NCBI RefSeq assembly: GCF_042666435.1
Contig: NZ_JBHTDC010000001.1
Location: forward strand, 186,001 to 250,000
Reading direction: 5' to 3'
Source: Allosphingosinicella sp042666435
Lineage (GTDB): Bacteria > Pseudomonadota > Alphaproteobacteria > Sphingomonadales > Sphingomonadaceae
Length of the DNA: 64,000 bases
This document shows positions 45,059-53,945 of the stretch, one piece after another (within the stretch, counting starts at the first letter, position 1; each line of letters starts with the position of its first letter). Both the position numbers and the translations under genes were made by a program. The notes beneath the pieces are model-generated. The model was not told where the DNA came from. It did no database searches and was given only the letters and a program-made list of their open reading frames with translations.

Positions 45059-45654
45059 TAGCGGCCCTGGGGCTGCGGCTGCTGGGGCTGGGCCTGCTGC
45101 GGCAACGGCGTCACGCTGACGCTCGGCAGCTGCTGGTTGAGCAGGGCCAGCACATCGGCGGTCACGTCGAGGCTCGGCGAGACGGCGAGCGTCGCGCCCT
45201 TGCCGATCGCGATCGAGGCGCCGCGCGACTGCATCACCTGGTTGATGATCGGCGTGAGGCGCTGGCCGATCTGCTGGTTCACGTGAGCCTCGATCGAGCG
45301 CAGATTCTGCTCGGTGCCGCTCAGTTCCCGGTTCGCGGCGGTTTCCCTGGTCTGATAGGCCTGGATCCGCGCTTCCAAAGCGGCGTCGGGATTGCCCTTG
45401 GCCGCGGTCAGCGCGGTCTGGATGCCCTGCGCTTCGGTCTGGAGCGGCTGGCGGAGCGCCGTCGCCCTCTGCTGAAGCTGCTGGAGCTGCTGCTGGATCT
45501 GTGTGCCGGCCGTCCGGCAGGCGTTGCACTCGGCCGAGACGCGCGCGATGTCGACGACCGCGACGATGGCGGGCGAAAGACGCTGGGCGGATGCCGCGGT
45601 GGGGATGGCGGCGGTGAGCACGGCCAGCGCCGCGCCGAAAGCGAATTTGTTCAT
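45058..45654 (-). CDS. OmpH/Skp-like periplasmic chaperone
   Basis: 198 residues with a signal peptide (NKFAFGAALAVLTAAIPTAASA). The body is a long Gln-rich coiled coil (QIQQQLQQLQQRATALRQPLQ) typical of the Skp tentacles. The C-terminus adds a Pro/Gln-rich tail (PLPQQAQPQQPQPQ) that is longer than in E. coli Skp. Skp holds unfolded outer-membrane proteins on the way to BAM. It is placed directly after bamA with a TGATG overlap and before fabZ, the conserved location. Confidence 0.88.
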   Translation of the reverse strand: MNKFAFGAALAVLTAAIPTAASAQRLSPAIVAVVDIARVSAECNACRTAGTQIQQQLQQLQQRATALRQPLQTEAQGIQTALTAAKGNPDAALEARIQAYQTRETAANRELSGTEQNLRSIEAHVNQQIGQRLTPIINQVMQSRGASIAIGKGATLAVSPSLDVTADVLALLNQQLPSVSVTPLPQQAQPQQPQPQGR

Positions 45655-48455
45655 CAAAATGCCGTTCCTACGTTGAATGTGAAGAGCTTCGTATCGTCAC
45701 CCTCGGCGGTAATAAGCGCCTTGGCTATATCGATCCTGAACGGGCCGAAAGGTGAGTTCCAGTTCACGCCGAAGCCGACCGACACACGCGGCTTCATCGT
45801 GTCGCCGAGGAACACCTCCTTGAACGGCGCGCTGATCGCGAACCGGACGAGGTCGCTTCCGCCGGGACATTCCGCGCCCACCGGGATTGGCGTGATCACC
45901 GGCGAGGTGCCGCCGGTCGTGCACTGGCGAAGGCCATCCTCGTTGAGCACGTCGCGGAACAGCCGCGGATCGCCCGGCGGATAATCGTTGACGATCGGAT
46001 CCTTGACCCCGAACAATGCGCCGACATCGACGAACACGGAAGGCCGAAGACCCAATTCGCGGCCGGAGGAGCCCAGCGGAATCTCTAGTTCGGCGCGTCC
46101 CAGATAATAAGCACGGCCGCCCAGAGCGTCGTCGGTGATCCGGTTCTTGTCGGTCGTCAGCTTCACGTTGATCACGTTGCCGTCGTCATCGAGCTCGAAC
46201 TCGTAGGGAATGCGCTGGATGCGCGGTCCGACGCCACGAATGTCGAAGCCGCGAATCTGCGGCTCGCCAAGGAAGAATCGGTCGGTGAGGCGAACCGGAT
46301 CGATGCCCTCTCCCCGGCTGTTCTCGAAGCTGTGGATGTAACCGCCTTCGAGGCTGGTCGAGAAGATGAAGCCGCTATCGCCGATCGGCCAGTATTTGGA
46401 GCCGTTGATGCGGGTGCGGAGATATTTGGTGCTGCCGCCGAGGCCGGCGAAATCCTGGCTGAGGACGACGCGGTTGCCGCGCGTCGGGCGGACACGGTTG
46501 TCGAGCGTGTCGTAGACCAGCGAATAGCCCGCCGACGAGGTTACCCGATCACCGATCGCATCGCACAGATAACGGCCGGCAAGGAGCGGTTCGCAGAATG
46601 GCGGGAGAGGGCCGGTGGGTCCGTCCGGATCGGTGAAATAGGTGCCGCGATCCAGGGAAATCTCATCGTAGCTGAGGCCGTAGCGCAGCGCCAGCGACAG
46701 GAATTCCGTCAACGGCACGCCGAGGCGGATCTGGCCGCCGGTGGTCACCTGTTCGTAGGTGGTGTTGCGCTCGCCGTTCCCGAGGAAGTTGAAGCTGCTA
46801 TAGTCGCGGCGGTAGATGTCGCCGCCGATGGCGATGTTGCGGTCGAACAGATAGGGTTCGGTAAAGCCTAGCTCGACCGACTTGGAATAGCTCGAATAAT
46901 TGACGGCGGCGCGCAGCTCCTGGCCCTTGCCCATGAAGTTGCGCTGCCGGATCGAGAGGTTGACCAGAAACCGTTCGAGGCTCGAGAAACCCGCCGAGAC
47001 CTGAAGCTCGCCGGTCGACCTCTCCTCGACGTCGACGGCAAGCACGACCCGGTCGGGCGCCGATCCGGGCTGCTGCTCGATTTCGAGATTGTCCTGGAAA
47101 AACCCCAGCGACTGGATGCGGTCGCGCGAACGCTTGACGCGCAGGCTGTTGAAGGGGTCGCCCTCGGCCAGCCGGAACTCGCGGCGGACCACCTTGTCGC
47201 GGGTGACGGTGTTGCCGTTGATGTCGATCCGCTCGACATAGACACGCGGAGCATCGCCGATCTGGAAGGTGATATCCATCGTCAGATCGTCTTTGTTCCG
47301 CTCGAAATTCGGGCGGACATCGGCGAAGGCATAGCCGAACAGGCCGGCGGTCTCGGTCAGCGAGGTGACCGTGTCCTCGATCAGCTTGGCATTGTACCAG
47401 TCGCCGGCCTTCATCGGCAGCGTCTTCTGGAGCTCGATCGCGTTGAAATCGCGCAGTTCGCTTTCGACCGCCACGTCGCCGAATTTGTAGCGTTCGCCCT
47501 CTTCCACCACATAGGTGATGATGAAGTCCTGCTTGTCCGGCGTGAGCTCGGCGACCGCGGAGATGACACGGAAATCGGCATAGCCTTCGGTCAGGTAATA
47601 TTGCCTCAATTTCTGCTGGTCGAAGGCGAGGCGATCGGGATCGTAGGTGTCGTTCGAGCTCAGGAAGCTCAGCAGGCCGCTCGTCTTGGTCGCCATTTCA
47701 CCGCGCAGGTCGCCGTCCGAGAAGCGCTCGTTGCCGATGATGTTGATCTGGCGGACCTTCGATTTCGGCCCTTCCTGTATTTCGAAAACGAGATCGACGC
47801 GGTTCTGGTCGAGTTCGACGATCTTGGGCTCGACCGACGCGGCGAAGCGACCCTGACGGCGGTAGAGCTCGATGATGCGGGCGACGTCGGCTCGGACCTT
47901 GGAGCGGGTGAATATCTGGCGCGGCGCGAGGCGGATCTCGGGCGCTATCTTGTCTTCCTTCAACCGCTTGTTGCCTTCGAGGAGGATGCGGTTGATGACG
48001 GGATTCTCGCGCACCTCGACGGTCAGCGCGCCCGCGTCGTCGCGGATCTGGACGTCGGCGAACAATTCGGTGGCGTAGAGCGCGCGCAAGGCCTCGTCGA
48101 GACGCTCGCGCGTATAGGGCTCGCCGATGCGCAGCGCCATGTAGGAGAGGACGGTTTCGGGCTCGAGGCGCTGGTTGCCGGTGACCGCGATCGAACGGAT
48201 GGTGCCGAGCGGCACGGGCGCCGAAAGCGGCCCGGTCTCGGCCGTGGCCGGCGCCGCGGTCGGGACCGTCGCGGCGGGGGCTGTCGCGGGTGCCTCGGCC
48301 GGCGGCGCGGTCTCGGGCGCGGCGGCCGCGTCCTGCGCATGAGCCGGCATTACCATTCCGCCGAGGACGGTGCCGACCAGGAGCGCGGAGCATAGCCGCC
48401 TGATATTGGAGTTTGCCTTGATCGCTGTCACGCGTCCCCGCCCTTTATACTTCAT
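45654..48455 (-). CDS. bamA: Outer membrane assembly factor BamA
   Basis: 933 residues if started at the ATG at 48455; a GTG at 48431, with AAAGGG ahead of it, gives a shorter signal peptide and may be the real start. After an Ala/Pro-rich stretch (about 40-75) come five POTRA domains (about 80-430, beginning IRSIAVTGNQRLEPETV) and a barrel of Omp85 type ending KLFTFNVGTAF, with FFLGEPQIRGFDIRGVGPR containing the conserved RGF loop motif. BamA inserts outer-membrane proteins. It lies between rseP and the Skp-like gene in the standard order. Confidence 0.95.
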   Translation of the reverse strand: MKYKGRGRVTAIKANSNIRRLCSALLVGTVLGGMVMPAHAQDAAAAPETAPPAEAPATAPAATVPTAAPATAETGPLSAPVPLGTIRSIAVTGNQRLEPETVLSYMALRIGEPYTRERLDEALRALYATELFADVQIRDDAGALTVEVRENPVINRILLEGNKRLKEDKIAPEIRLAPRQIFTRSKVRADVARIIELYRRQGRFAASVEPKIVELDQNRVDLVFEIQEGPKSKVRQINIIGNERFSDGDLRGEMATKTSGLLSFLSSNDTYDPDRLAFDQQKLRQYYLTEGYADFRVISAVAELTPDKQDFIITYVVEEGERYKFGDVAVESELRDFNAIELQKTLPMKAGDWYNAKLIEDTVTSLTETAGLFGYAFADVRPNFERNKDDLTMDITFQIGDAPRVYVERIDINGNTVTRDKVVRREFRLAEGDPFNSLRVKRSRDRIQSLGFFQDNLEIEQQPGSAPDRVVLAVDVEERSTGELQVSAGFSSLERFLVNLSIRQRNFMGKGQELRAAVNYSSYSKSVELGFTEPYLFDRNIAIGGDIYRRDYSSFNFLGNGERNTTYEQVTTGGQIRLGVPLTEFLSLALRYGLSYDEISLDRGTYFTDPDGPTGPLPPFCEPLLAGRYLCDAIGDRVTSSAGYSLVYDTLDNRVRPTRGNRVVLSQDFAGLGGSTKYLRTRINGSKYWPIGDSGFIFSTSLEGGYIHSFENSRGEGIDPVRLTDRFFLGEPQIRGFDIRGVGPRIQRIPYEFELDDDGNVINVKLTTDKNRITDDALGGRAYYLGRAELEIPLGSSGRELGLRPSVFVDVGALFGVKDPIVNDYPPGDPRLFRDVLNEDGLRQCTTGGTSPVITPIPVGAECPGGSDLVRFAISAPFKEVFLGDTMKPRVSVGFGVNWNSPFGPFRIDIAKALITAEGDDTKLFTFNVGTAF

Positions 48456-48511
48456 GGCCGGTTATCGCTCCGGCCCCTATCCCTGTCGAACATCGCCCTG
48501 CCCGAAGCCGG

Positions 48512-49648
48512 TCAGCCAATCAACCCGCCAAGCTTCGTCCAGACGCCAAAAGAAGCCAGATCGTTCAGAGTGACGAAGATCATCAAGGCGAGCAGCGCGG
48601 CAAGGCCGGTCCTGAACGCCCATTCCTGCGCTTCCGGCTTCAATGGTTTCCGTCTTACTCCCTCGACCAGATAGAAGAGCAGGTGGCCGCCATCGAGCAG
48701 CGGGATTGGCAACAGGTTGATGAATCCCAGATTAATCGAGATGACGGTCATGAACCAGAAGAACTCGACCCAGCCGAGGCTCGCCTGCTGGCCGGAATAT
48801 TGCGCGATCTTCAGCGGCCCGCCCATTTCCTTGACCGAGCGTTGGCCGGTGATGATCTGACCGAGGCCGGTGACCATTGCCCGCACGGTATCGATCGTCT
48901 GGCTGACCGAAGCACCGAGGAGCGCGGGCGGCGCCAGCCGGGCATAAGTGGGCGGTCCCGACGTGACGCCAAGCGAGCCCAGGCGCGCCTCGTTGCCGAA
49001 GCTGTCGCGCGCGATCGTCTCGCCGGTGACGACCGGGATCCGCAGCCGCTCGCCGTCGCGCTCCACCGTGAACCGGATCGATTGCGCCGGGCGGAGGCTG
49101 ACATAACCCTGGAGGTCGGCGAAGATCTCGATTCCGCGCCCGTCGGCGGCGACGATGCGATCCCCGGGACGAAAGCCCGCGCGGTCGGCTGCTCCCGCTT
49201 CGACGACGCCGTGCACCACCGCGGGCGTGGTCGGATAACCGATGGTCCCGAAGATCGCCATGAAGGCGAGGATGGCGAACAGGAAATTGGTCGCCGGCCC
49301 GGCCAGCACGATCAGGAAACGCTGCCAGAGCGGCTTGGCCTGGAAGGTCTCGGCACGCCGCTCGGGCGGCAGCGACAGCCATTCGTCGGTGGGGCTGCTC
49401 GCCGGGTTCATGTCGCCGGCGAACTTGACGTAGCCGCCCAAAGGCAGCCAGCCGATCTTCCAGCGCGTGCCGCGCCGATCGGTCCAGCCGCCGATCTCGC
49501 GGCCGAAGCCGATCGAGAAGGTCTCCGCCTTCACGCCGAACCAGCGGGCGACGAAATAATGGCCGAGCTCATGGACGAAGATGAGCGGCCCGATGACGAG
49601 CAGGAAGCTCGCGATCGTCATCAGGAGGCCGGGATCCGCTGCGGTCAA
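48512..49648 (-). CDS. rseP: Site-2 zinc metalloprotease RseP
   Basis: 378 residues from a TTG at 49648, which overlaps the dxr stop (TTGA) and has GGAGA upstream; the ATG at 49621 is the alternative. The active site HELGH (His26, Glu27, His30) lies in the first membrane helix, and NLLPIPLLDGGHLLF in a later one supplies the third zinc ligand. A PDZ domain sits between (AGFRPGDRIVAADGRGIE). RseP cleaves anti-sigma factors and signal-peptide remnants within the membrane. It is part of the dxr-rseP-bamA series. Confidence 0.94.
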   Translation of the reverse strand: MTAADPGLLMTIASFLLVIGPLIFVHELGHYFVARWFGVKAETFSIGFGREIGGWTDRRGTRWKIGWLPLGGYVKFAGDMNPASSPTDEWLSLPPERRAETFQAKPLWQRFLIVLAGPATNFLFAILAFMAIFGTIGYPTTPAVVHGVVEAGAADRAGFRPGDRIVAADGRGIEIFADLQGYVSLRPAQSIRFTVERDGERLRIPVVTGETIARDSFGNEARLGSLGVTSGPPTYARLAPPALLGASVSQTIDTVRAMVTGLGQIITGQRSVKEMGGPLKIAQYSGQQASLGWVEFFWFMTVISINLGFINLLPIPLLDGGHLLFYLVEGVRRKPLKPEAQEWAFRTGLAALLALMIFVTLNDLASFGVWTKLGGLIG

Positions 49649-50808
49649 AGGCGATATTCTCCAACGAGTTCAACGGCGCGCCGGCGAGCCTCGGCGTCGA
49701 TCTCGATCACGTCGTCGAGGGAGGCCGGCGCCGGCGGGGCGTAGCCCTCCAGCACCTGGCGCGCGATTGTGGCGATATCGAGGAAAGGAAGCCGGGAGTC
49801 CAGAAAGGATGCGACGGCTATTTCATTGGCGGCATTGAGGATTGCGGGCTTCGCCCCCTTTTCCCTCAGCACCTCGCGGGCGAGCGCCAAAGCCGGGAAA
49901 CGCACCAGGTCCGGCTCCTCGAAATCGAGCCGCGCGACCGCGACCAGGTCGAGCCGCTGGCACGGCGTCTCCATCCGCTCCGGCCAGGCGAGGGTGTGGG
50001 CGATGGGGATGCGCATGTCCGGCGCGCCCAATTGGGCTAGGAAGGAGCCGTCGACATATTCGACCAGGCTGTGGATCACCGACTGCGGATGGACAACGAC
50101 GTCGAACGCCTCGGCGGGGAGCGGGAACAGGTGGAAGGCCTCGATCAGTTCGAGCCCCTTGTTCATCAGGGTCGCGGAATCGACCGATATTTTGGCGCCC
50201 ATCGACCAATTGGGGTGCGCCACGGCCTCGGCGGGAGTAACCGCGCGCATCTCCTCCAGGGTCCGGCTCCGGAACGGGCCGCCGCTGGCGGTGAGGACGA
50301 CCCGACGAACCGAGCCCGGGCGCGCGCGATCGAAGCATTGAAAGACGGCGTTATGCTCGGAATCGACGGGCAACAAGGTGGCGCCGCTCTCGCTCGCCGC
50401 CCGGGTCATGACGTCGCCGGCCGAGACCAGTGCCTCCTTGTTGGCGAGAGCGACCGTCCTGCCCTGGCGAAGCGCCGCCATGACGGGACGAAGACCCGCG
50501 CAACCGACGATCGCCGCCATCGTCCAGTCGGCGCCCAAAGCGGCGGCCTCGACGATCGCCTCGTCGCCCGCCGCCGTCTCGACGCCGCTGCCGGACAAGG
50601 CGTCCTTCAGGGCGTTGTGGAGCGATGGGTCCGCGATGACGGCGCGCCGGGCGCCCACCCGCCTCGCGGCCGCGGCAAGCCCCTGTACGTCGCGCCGGGC
50701 GGTCAGCGCCAGCACGTCGAACCGGTTGGCATTGCGTTCGATCAGGTCCAGCGTCGATTGGCCCACCGAACCGGTCGCGCCGAGGATGGTGACGGTGCGC
50801 GCGCTCAC
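49645..50808 (-). CDS. dxr: 1-deoxy-D-xylulose 5-phosphate reductoisomerase
   Basis: 387 residues from a GTG at 50808 that overlaps the cdsA stop (GTGA); a GTG three codons earlier is possible. The NADPH-binding start is TVTILGATGSVGQSTLDLI, and the catalytic region is PVDSEHNAVFQC and PNWSMGAKISVDSATLMNKGLELIEA. It makes MEP from DXP, the committed step of non-mevalonate isoprenoid synthesis, and is the target of fosmidomycin. It is linked by overlaps to cdsA and rseP. Confidence 0.96.
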   Translation of the reverse strand: MSARTVTILGATGSVGQSTLDLIERNANRFDVLALTARRDVQGLAAAARRVGARRAVIADPSLHNALKDALSGSGVETAAGDEAIVEAAALGADWTMAAIVGCAGLRPVMAALRQGRTVALANKEALVSAGDVMTRAASESGATLLPVDSEHNAVFQCFDRARPGSVRRVVLTASGGPFRSRTLEEMRAVTPAEAVAHPNWSMGAKISVDSATLMNKGLELIEAFHLFPLPAEAFDVVVHPQSVIHSLVEYVDGSFLAQLGAPDMRIPIAHTLAWPERMETPCQRLDLVAVARLDFEEPDLVRFPALALAREVLREKGAKPAILNAANEIAVASFLDSRLPFLDIATIARQVLEGYAPPAPASLDDVIEIDAEARRRAVELVGEYRL

Positions 50809-51635
50809 CCCGTCCACAGGTCCGCCGCCAGGATCAGGAAGGTCGCCACGATGACCGGCAACAGCCCGTCGAGCCGGTCGAGCGCTCCGCCATGGCCGGG
50901 AAGGATGGTGCCGCTGTCCTTGACGCCGGCGCGACGCTTCAGCCAGCTCTCATAGAGGTCGCCGCCCTGGGCGATGACGCCCATCAGCCCGCCGAGGTAG
51001 AAGAAGGGCGCGCCGAGATCGAAATACCAGGCGGCGGCGGCGCCGAGCACGGCGGCGCCGACGATTCCGCCGAAGAGCCCCGCCCAGGTCTTGTTCGGGC
51101 TGATGCGCGGCGCGAGCTTCGGCCCGCCCAGGGAACGGCCGGCGAAATAGGCGAATATGTCGGTCGACCAAGTGACGATCATCACCCAGAAGGTAAGGCC
51201 GAACCAAGCCCAGTTGATCGCCAGCAGGGCGAAGGCGGGAATGGCGATGTAGAGGAAGCCGCCGATCATCGCTGTCCGCCGCGCGAGGAGGCCGAGCAGT
51301 AAAGCGAGCCCCGTCGCGATCACGAAGCCCGTCCAGGCGGGGCCGAAGCTGGCGCCGCTCAGCGCCTCGTCCATCATCTCGGCCGGGAACAGCCACTGCG
51401 CCGCGGCCAGGAGATAGGCGGCGAGCAACGCCGCGCCGAACGCGCCCCACAGGCGCGGCACCCGGTGCATGTCGACCCATTCGAGCAGCATCACCGCGGC
51501 CGCGATGGCGACCAGGATCCGGAACGGCCAGCCGCCCCAGTAGATAGCGAGGCAGGCCACGGCGACCATCGCCACGCCGGCGGCGAAGCGGGTCGGCAGG
51601 TCCGACGCGGGAATGGGATCCTCAGCGTCGCTCAC
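50805..51635 (-). CDS. cdsA: Phosphatidate cytidylyltransferase
   Basis: 276 residues from a GTG at 51635 overlapping the uppS stop; a longer frame to 51755 lies inside uppS. About seven membrane helices and the signature SPNKTWAGLFGGIVGA followed by GDLYESWLKRRAGVKDSGTILPGHGGALDRLDGLL are diagnostic. It makes CDP-diacylglycerol for phospholipid synthesis, supplying the pssA and psd route encoded at 56-57.6 kb. Confidence 0.95.
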   Translation of the reverse strand: MSDAEDPIPASDLPTRFAAGVAMVAVACLAIYWGGWPFRILVAIAAAVMLLEWVDMHRVPRLWGAFGAALLAAYLLAAAQWLFPAEMMDEALSGASFGPAWTGFVIATGLALLLGLLARRTAMIGGFLYIAIPAFALLAINWAWFGLTFWVMIVTWSTDIFAYFAGRSLGGPKLAPRISPNKTWAGLFGGIVGAAVLGAAAAWYFDLGAPFFYLGGLMGVIAQGGDLYESWLKRRAGVKDSGTILPGHGGALDRLDGLLPVIVATFLILAADLWTG

Positions 51636-52480
51636 AGGCCACCATAGCGACGCTCGCGCGCGGCAAAGTCGCCCAAAGCGGCGCGGAGCGCGTCGCCGTC
51701 GAAATCGGGCCAGAGCGTATCGACGAACAGCAATTCGGCATAAGCGGCCTGCCACAGGAGGAAGTTGGAGAGGCGATATTCGCCCGAGGTGCGGATGAGC
51801 AGATCGAGGGCTGGGAGGCCGGCCGTGTCGAGCGACGCGTCGATCGCCGCCTCGTCGATTTCGTCGGGGATGATCTCGCCGGCGGCCGCCCGACGCGCGA
51901 GGTCGCGGGCGGCCATCACTAGTTCGGTTCGCGCACCGTAATTGAGCGCGATCGCCAGGGTCATGCGGTCATTGCCGGCGGTCCTGGCGACCGCCTCGTC
52001 CACCATCCTGGCCACATCGGGCTGGAAGGCCTTGTGATCGCCCAGGATCCGGAGCCGGATGCCTTCGCGGTGGAGCGCGTTCAGCTCGGACCCGATGTAG
52101 AAGCGCAGCAGCCCCATCAGGTCGTTGATCTCGGCCTCGGGCCGGCGCCAGTTCTCGGATGAGAAAGCATAGAGCGTCAGGCACTCGACGCCCGCCTCCC
52201 CGGCCGCGCGGAGCACCTTGCGGGCCGCCTCGGCGCCCGCTTTGTGGCCGGCCGTGCGCGGAAGCCCCCTCGCCTTCGCCCACCGGCCGTTTCCGTCCAT
52301 GATGATGGCGACGTGACGGGGCGTGGGGCGCCCCGGATCGGAGCCATCGACGTGACGGGGCGCGGGGCGCCCCGGATCGGAGTCATCGACATGCCGCGGC
52401 ACCCCGCCGCCGGCGTGGTGCGTCGCGGGCGCGTCCGCGCTCCCCGGCCGCGGCGCCGCGCTGGCCGGGCGAGCGGTCAC
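51632..52480 (-). CDS. uppS: Undecaprenyl diphosphate synthase with duplicated N-terminal extension
   Basis: 282 residues from a GTG at 52480 in the frr stop (GTGA). The catalytic domain begins HVAIIMDGNGRWAKARGL (Asp62) and ends with IRTSGEYRLSNFLLWQ and WPDF. Before it is an about 57-residue extension, unusual for the family, holding two copies of a 13-residue unit (PRHVDDSDPGRPA, PRHVDGSDPGRPT) and the first four residues of a third (PRHV) that run into the catalytic start. The enzyme makes the C55 lipid carrier for peptidoglycan. The extension is probably disordered and arose by copying the local DNA. Confidence 0.93.
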   Translation of the reverse strand: MTARPASAAPRPGSADAPATHHAGGGVPRHVDDSDPGRPAPRHVDGSDPGRPTPRHVAIIMDGNGRWAKARGLPRTAGHKAGAEAARKVLRAAGEAGVECLTLYAFSSENWRRPEAEINDLMGLLRFYIGSELNALHREGIRLRILGDHKAFQPDVARMVDEAVARTAGNDRMTLAIALNYGARTELVMAARDLARRAAAGEIIPDEIDEAAIDASLDTAGLPALDLLIRTSGEYRLSNFLLWQAAYAELLFVDTLWPDFDGDALRAALGDFAARERRYGGL

Positions 52481-53034
52481 TGCTGGAGGATTTCCTTTTC
52501 CTTGGCGGCGGCGGCGGCGTCGATCTCGGCGACGGTGTCGTCGGTCATCTTCTGGACCTCGGTGCCAAGCCTCTTATGCTCGTCCTCGCTGATCTCGTGC
52601 TTCTTCTCGTCGGCCTTGAGGCTGTCCATTCCGTCGCGGCGGACGTTGCGGACGGCGACGCGCGCCTTTTCGGCATATTGGCCGGCGAGCTTGGCGAGTT
52701 CCTTGCGGCGCTCCTCGGTCAGGTCCGGGATCGGCAGCCGGATATTCTGGCCGTCGGTGATCGGGTTGAGGCCGAGGCCGGCCGAGCGGATCGCCTTTTC
52801 GATCGGCGTGACGTTCGACCGATCCCACACCTGCACGGAGAGCAGGCGCGGCTCGGGAGCGGACACCGTGGCGACCTGGTTGATCGGCATGTTGGCGCCA
52901 TAGACCTCGACCACCACCGGATCGAGCAGGCTGACCGAGGCCCGACCGGTGCGAAGGCCGCCGAGATCGTGCTTCAGCGCCTCGACGGCGCCGTGCATAC
53001 GACGCTGAATATCGGCTTTGTCATAGGCTGGCAT
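52477..53034 (-). CDS. frr: Ribosome recycling factor
   Basis: 185 residues, the normal size. Family marks are LGGLRTGRASVSLLDPVVVEVYG, PEPRLLSVQVWDRSNV, LPIPDLTEERRKELAKLAGQYAEKARVAVRNVRRDG. RRF, with EF-G, splits the post-termination ribosome. It follows pyrH by 15 nt and overlaps uppS by 4 nt, the standard pyrH-frr-uppS order. Confidence 0.97.
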   Translation of the reverse strand: MPAYDKADIQRRMHGAVEALKHDLGGLRTGRASVSLLDPVVVEVYGANMPINQVATVSAPEPRLLSVQVWDRSNVTPIEKAIRSAGLGLNPITDGQNIRLPIPDLTEERRKELAKLAGQYAEKARVAVRNVRRDGMDSLKADEKKHEISEDEHKRLGTEVQKMTDDTVAEIDAAAAAKEKEILQQ

Positions 53035-53049
53035 CGCTCACTCTCCGGT

Positions 53050-53772
53050 TCAGTCCTGGTCGTTCTGCACGATCGTCGCTGTGCCTTCGCCGCTGAGCAC
53101 CTTGGCGAGGTTGCCCTGCTCGCGGATGTTGAAAACGACGATCGGGATATTGTTGTCGCGGCACAAAGCGACGGCGCTGGCGTCCATGACGCGCAGGTCG
53201 TCGCTCAGCACCTTGTTGAAGCTGACGCTCTCGTAGCGCCGGGCGCCCGGCACCTTCTTGGGATCGGCATCGTAGACGCCGTCCACCGACGTGCCCTTGA
53301 ACAAGGCGTCGCAGCTCATTTCGGCGGCGCGCAAGGCGGCGGCGCTATCGGTGGTGAAGAAGGGATTGCCGGTGCCGGCGGCGAAGATGACGATCCGGCC
53401 CTTTTCCATGTGCCGTTCGGCGCGGCGGCGGATGAAGGGTTCGCAGACCGTGTTCATCGGAATGGCGGACTGGACGCGGGTCTCGACGCCGATCTGCTCC
53501 AGCGCGTTCTGGACGGCGAGCGCGTTCATCACCGTCGCCAGCATCCCCATATAGTCGGCGCTGGTCCGGTCGAAGCCCTTGGCGGCGGCGGCGAGCCCGC
53601 GGAAGATGTTGCCTCCGCCCACGACGATGCAGAGCTCATGCTCACGGGCGACGCCGGCAATCTCCCCGGCGATGCGGCCGACCGTATCGGGATCGATGCC
53701 GAACTGGCCGGGGCCCATCAGGACCTCGCCCGAAAGCTTCAGCAGGATCCGGTTGAAGCGCGGGCGCGGCAT
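53050..53772 (-). CDS. pyrH: Uridylate kinase
   Basis: 240 residues. The amino-acid-kinase fold shows RILLKLSGEVLMG, CIVVGGGNIFRG, ADYMGMLATVMNALA, AAGTGNPFFTTDSAAALRA and GVYDADPKK. It phosphorylates UMP to UDP and is allosterically controlled by GTP and UTP in many bacteria. It sits between tsf and frr; the 173-nt gap to tsf holds a palindromic repeat (53852-53937). Confidence 0.97.
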   Translation of the reverse strand: MPRPRFNRILLKLSGEVLMGPGQFGIDPDTVGRIAGEIAGVAREHELCIVVGGGNIFRGLAAAAKGFDRTSADYMGMLATVMNALAVQNALEQIGVETRVQSAIPMNTVCEPFIRRRAERHMEKGRIVIFAAGTGNPFFTTDSAAALRAAEMSCDALFKGTSVDGVYDADPKKVPGARRYESVSFNKVLSDDLRVMDASAVALCRDNNIPIVVFNIREQGNLAKVLSGEGTATIVQNDQD

Positions 53773-53851
53773 GAAGGTGACTGGTCCGATCGAATGAATT
53801 CAGTGAAGGCGCGGTGCACCTTAGTTAGCGGTTGCGATGCTGCCAAGCCTT

Positions 53852-53937
53852 CCCCTCCCGCTTGCGAGAGGGGTTGGGAAGGGAATGTGCCTGAGCGACA
53901 GGCCCTCCCCTCGATCCCCTCCCGCAAGCGGGAGGGG
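53852..53937. repeat. Palindromic repeat, family B (copy 1)
   Basis: CCCCTCCCGCTTGCGAGAGGGG (52-73 of this line's block) and CCCCTCCCGCAAGCGGGAGGGG bound a core with GGGAATGTGCCTGA and GACAG. A second copy lies at 54914-55000, with the same core and orientation. Confidence 0.8.
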
Positions 53938-53945
53938 AGATAGAG

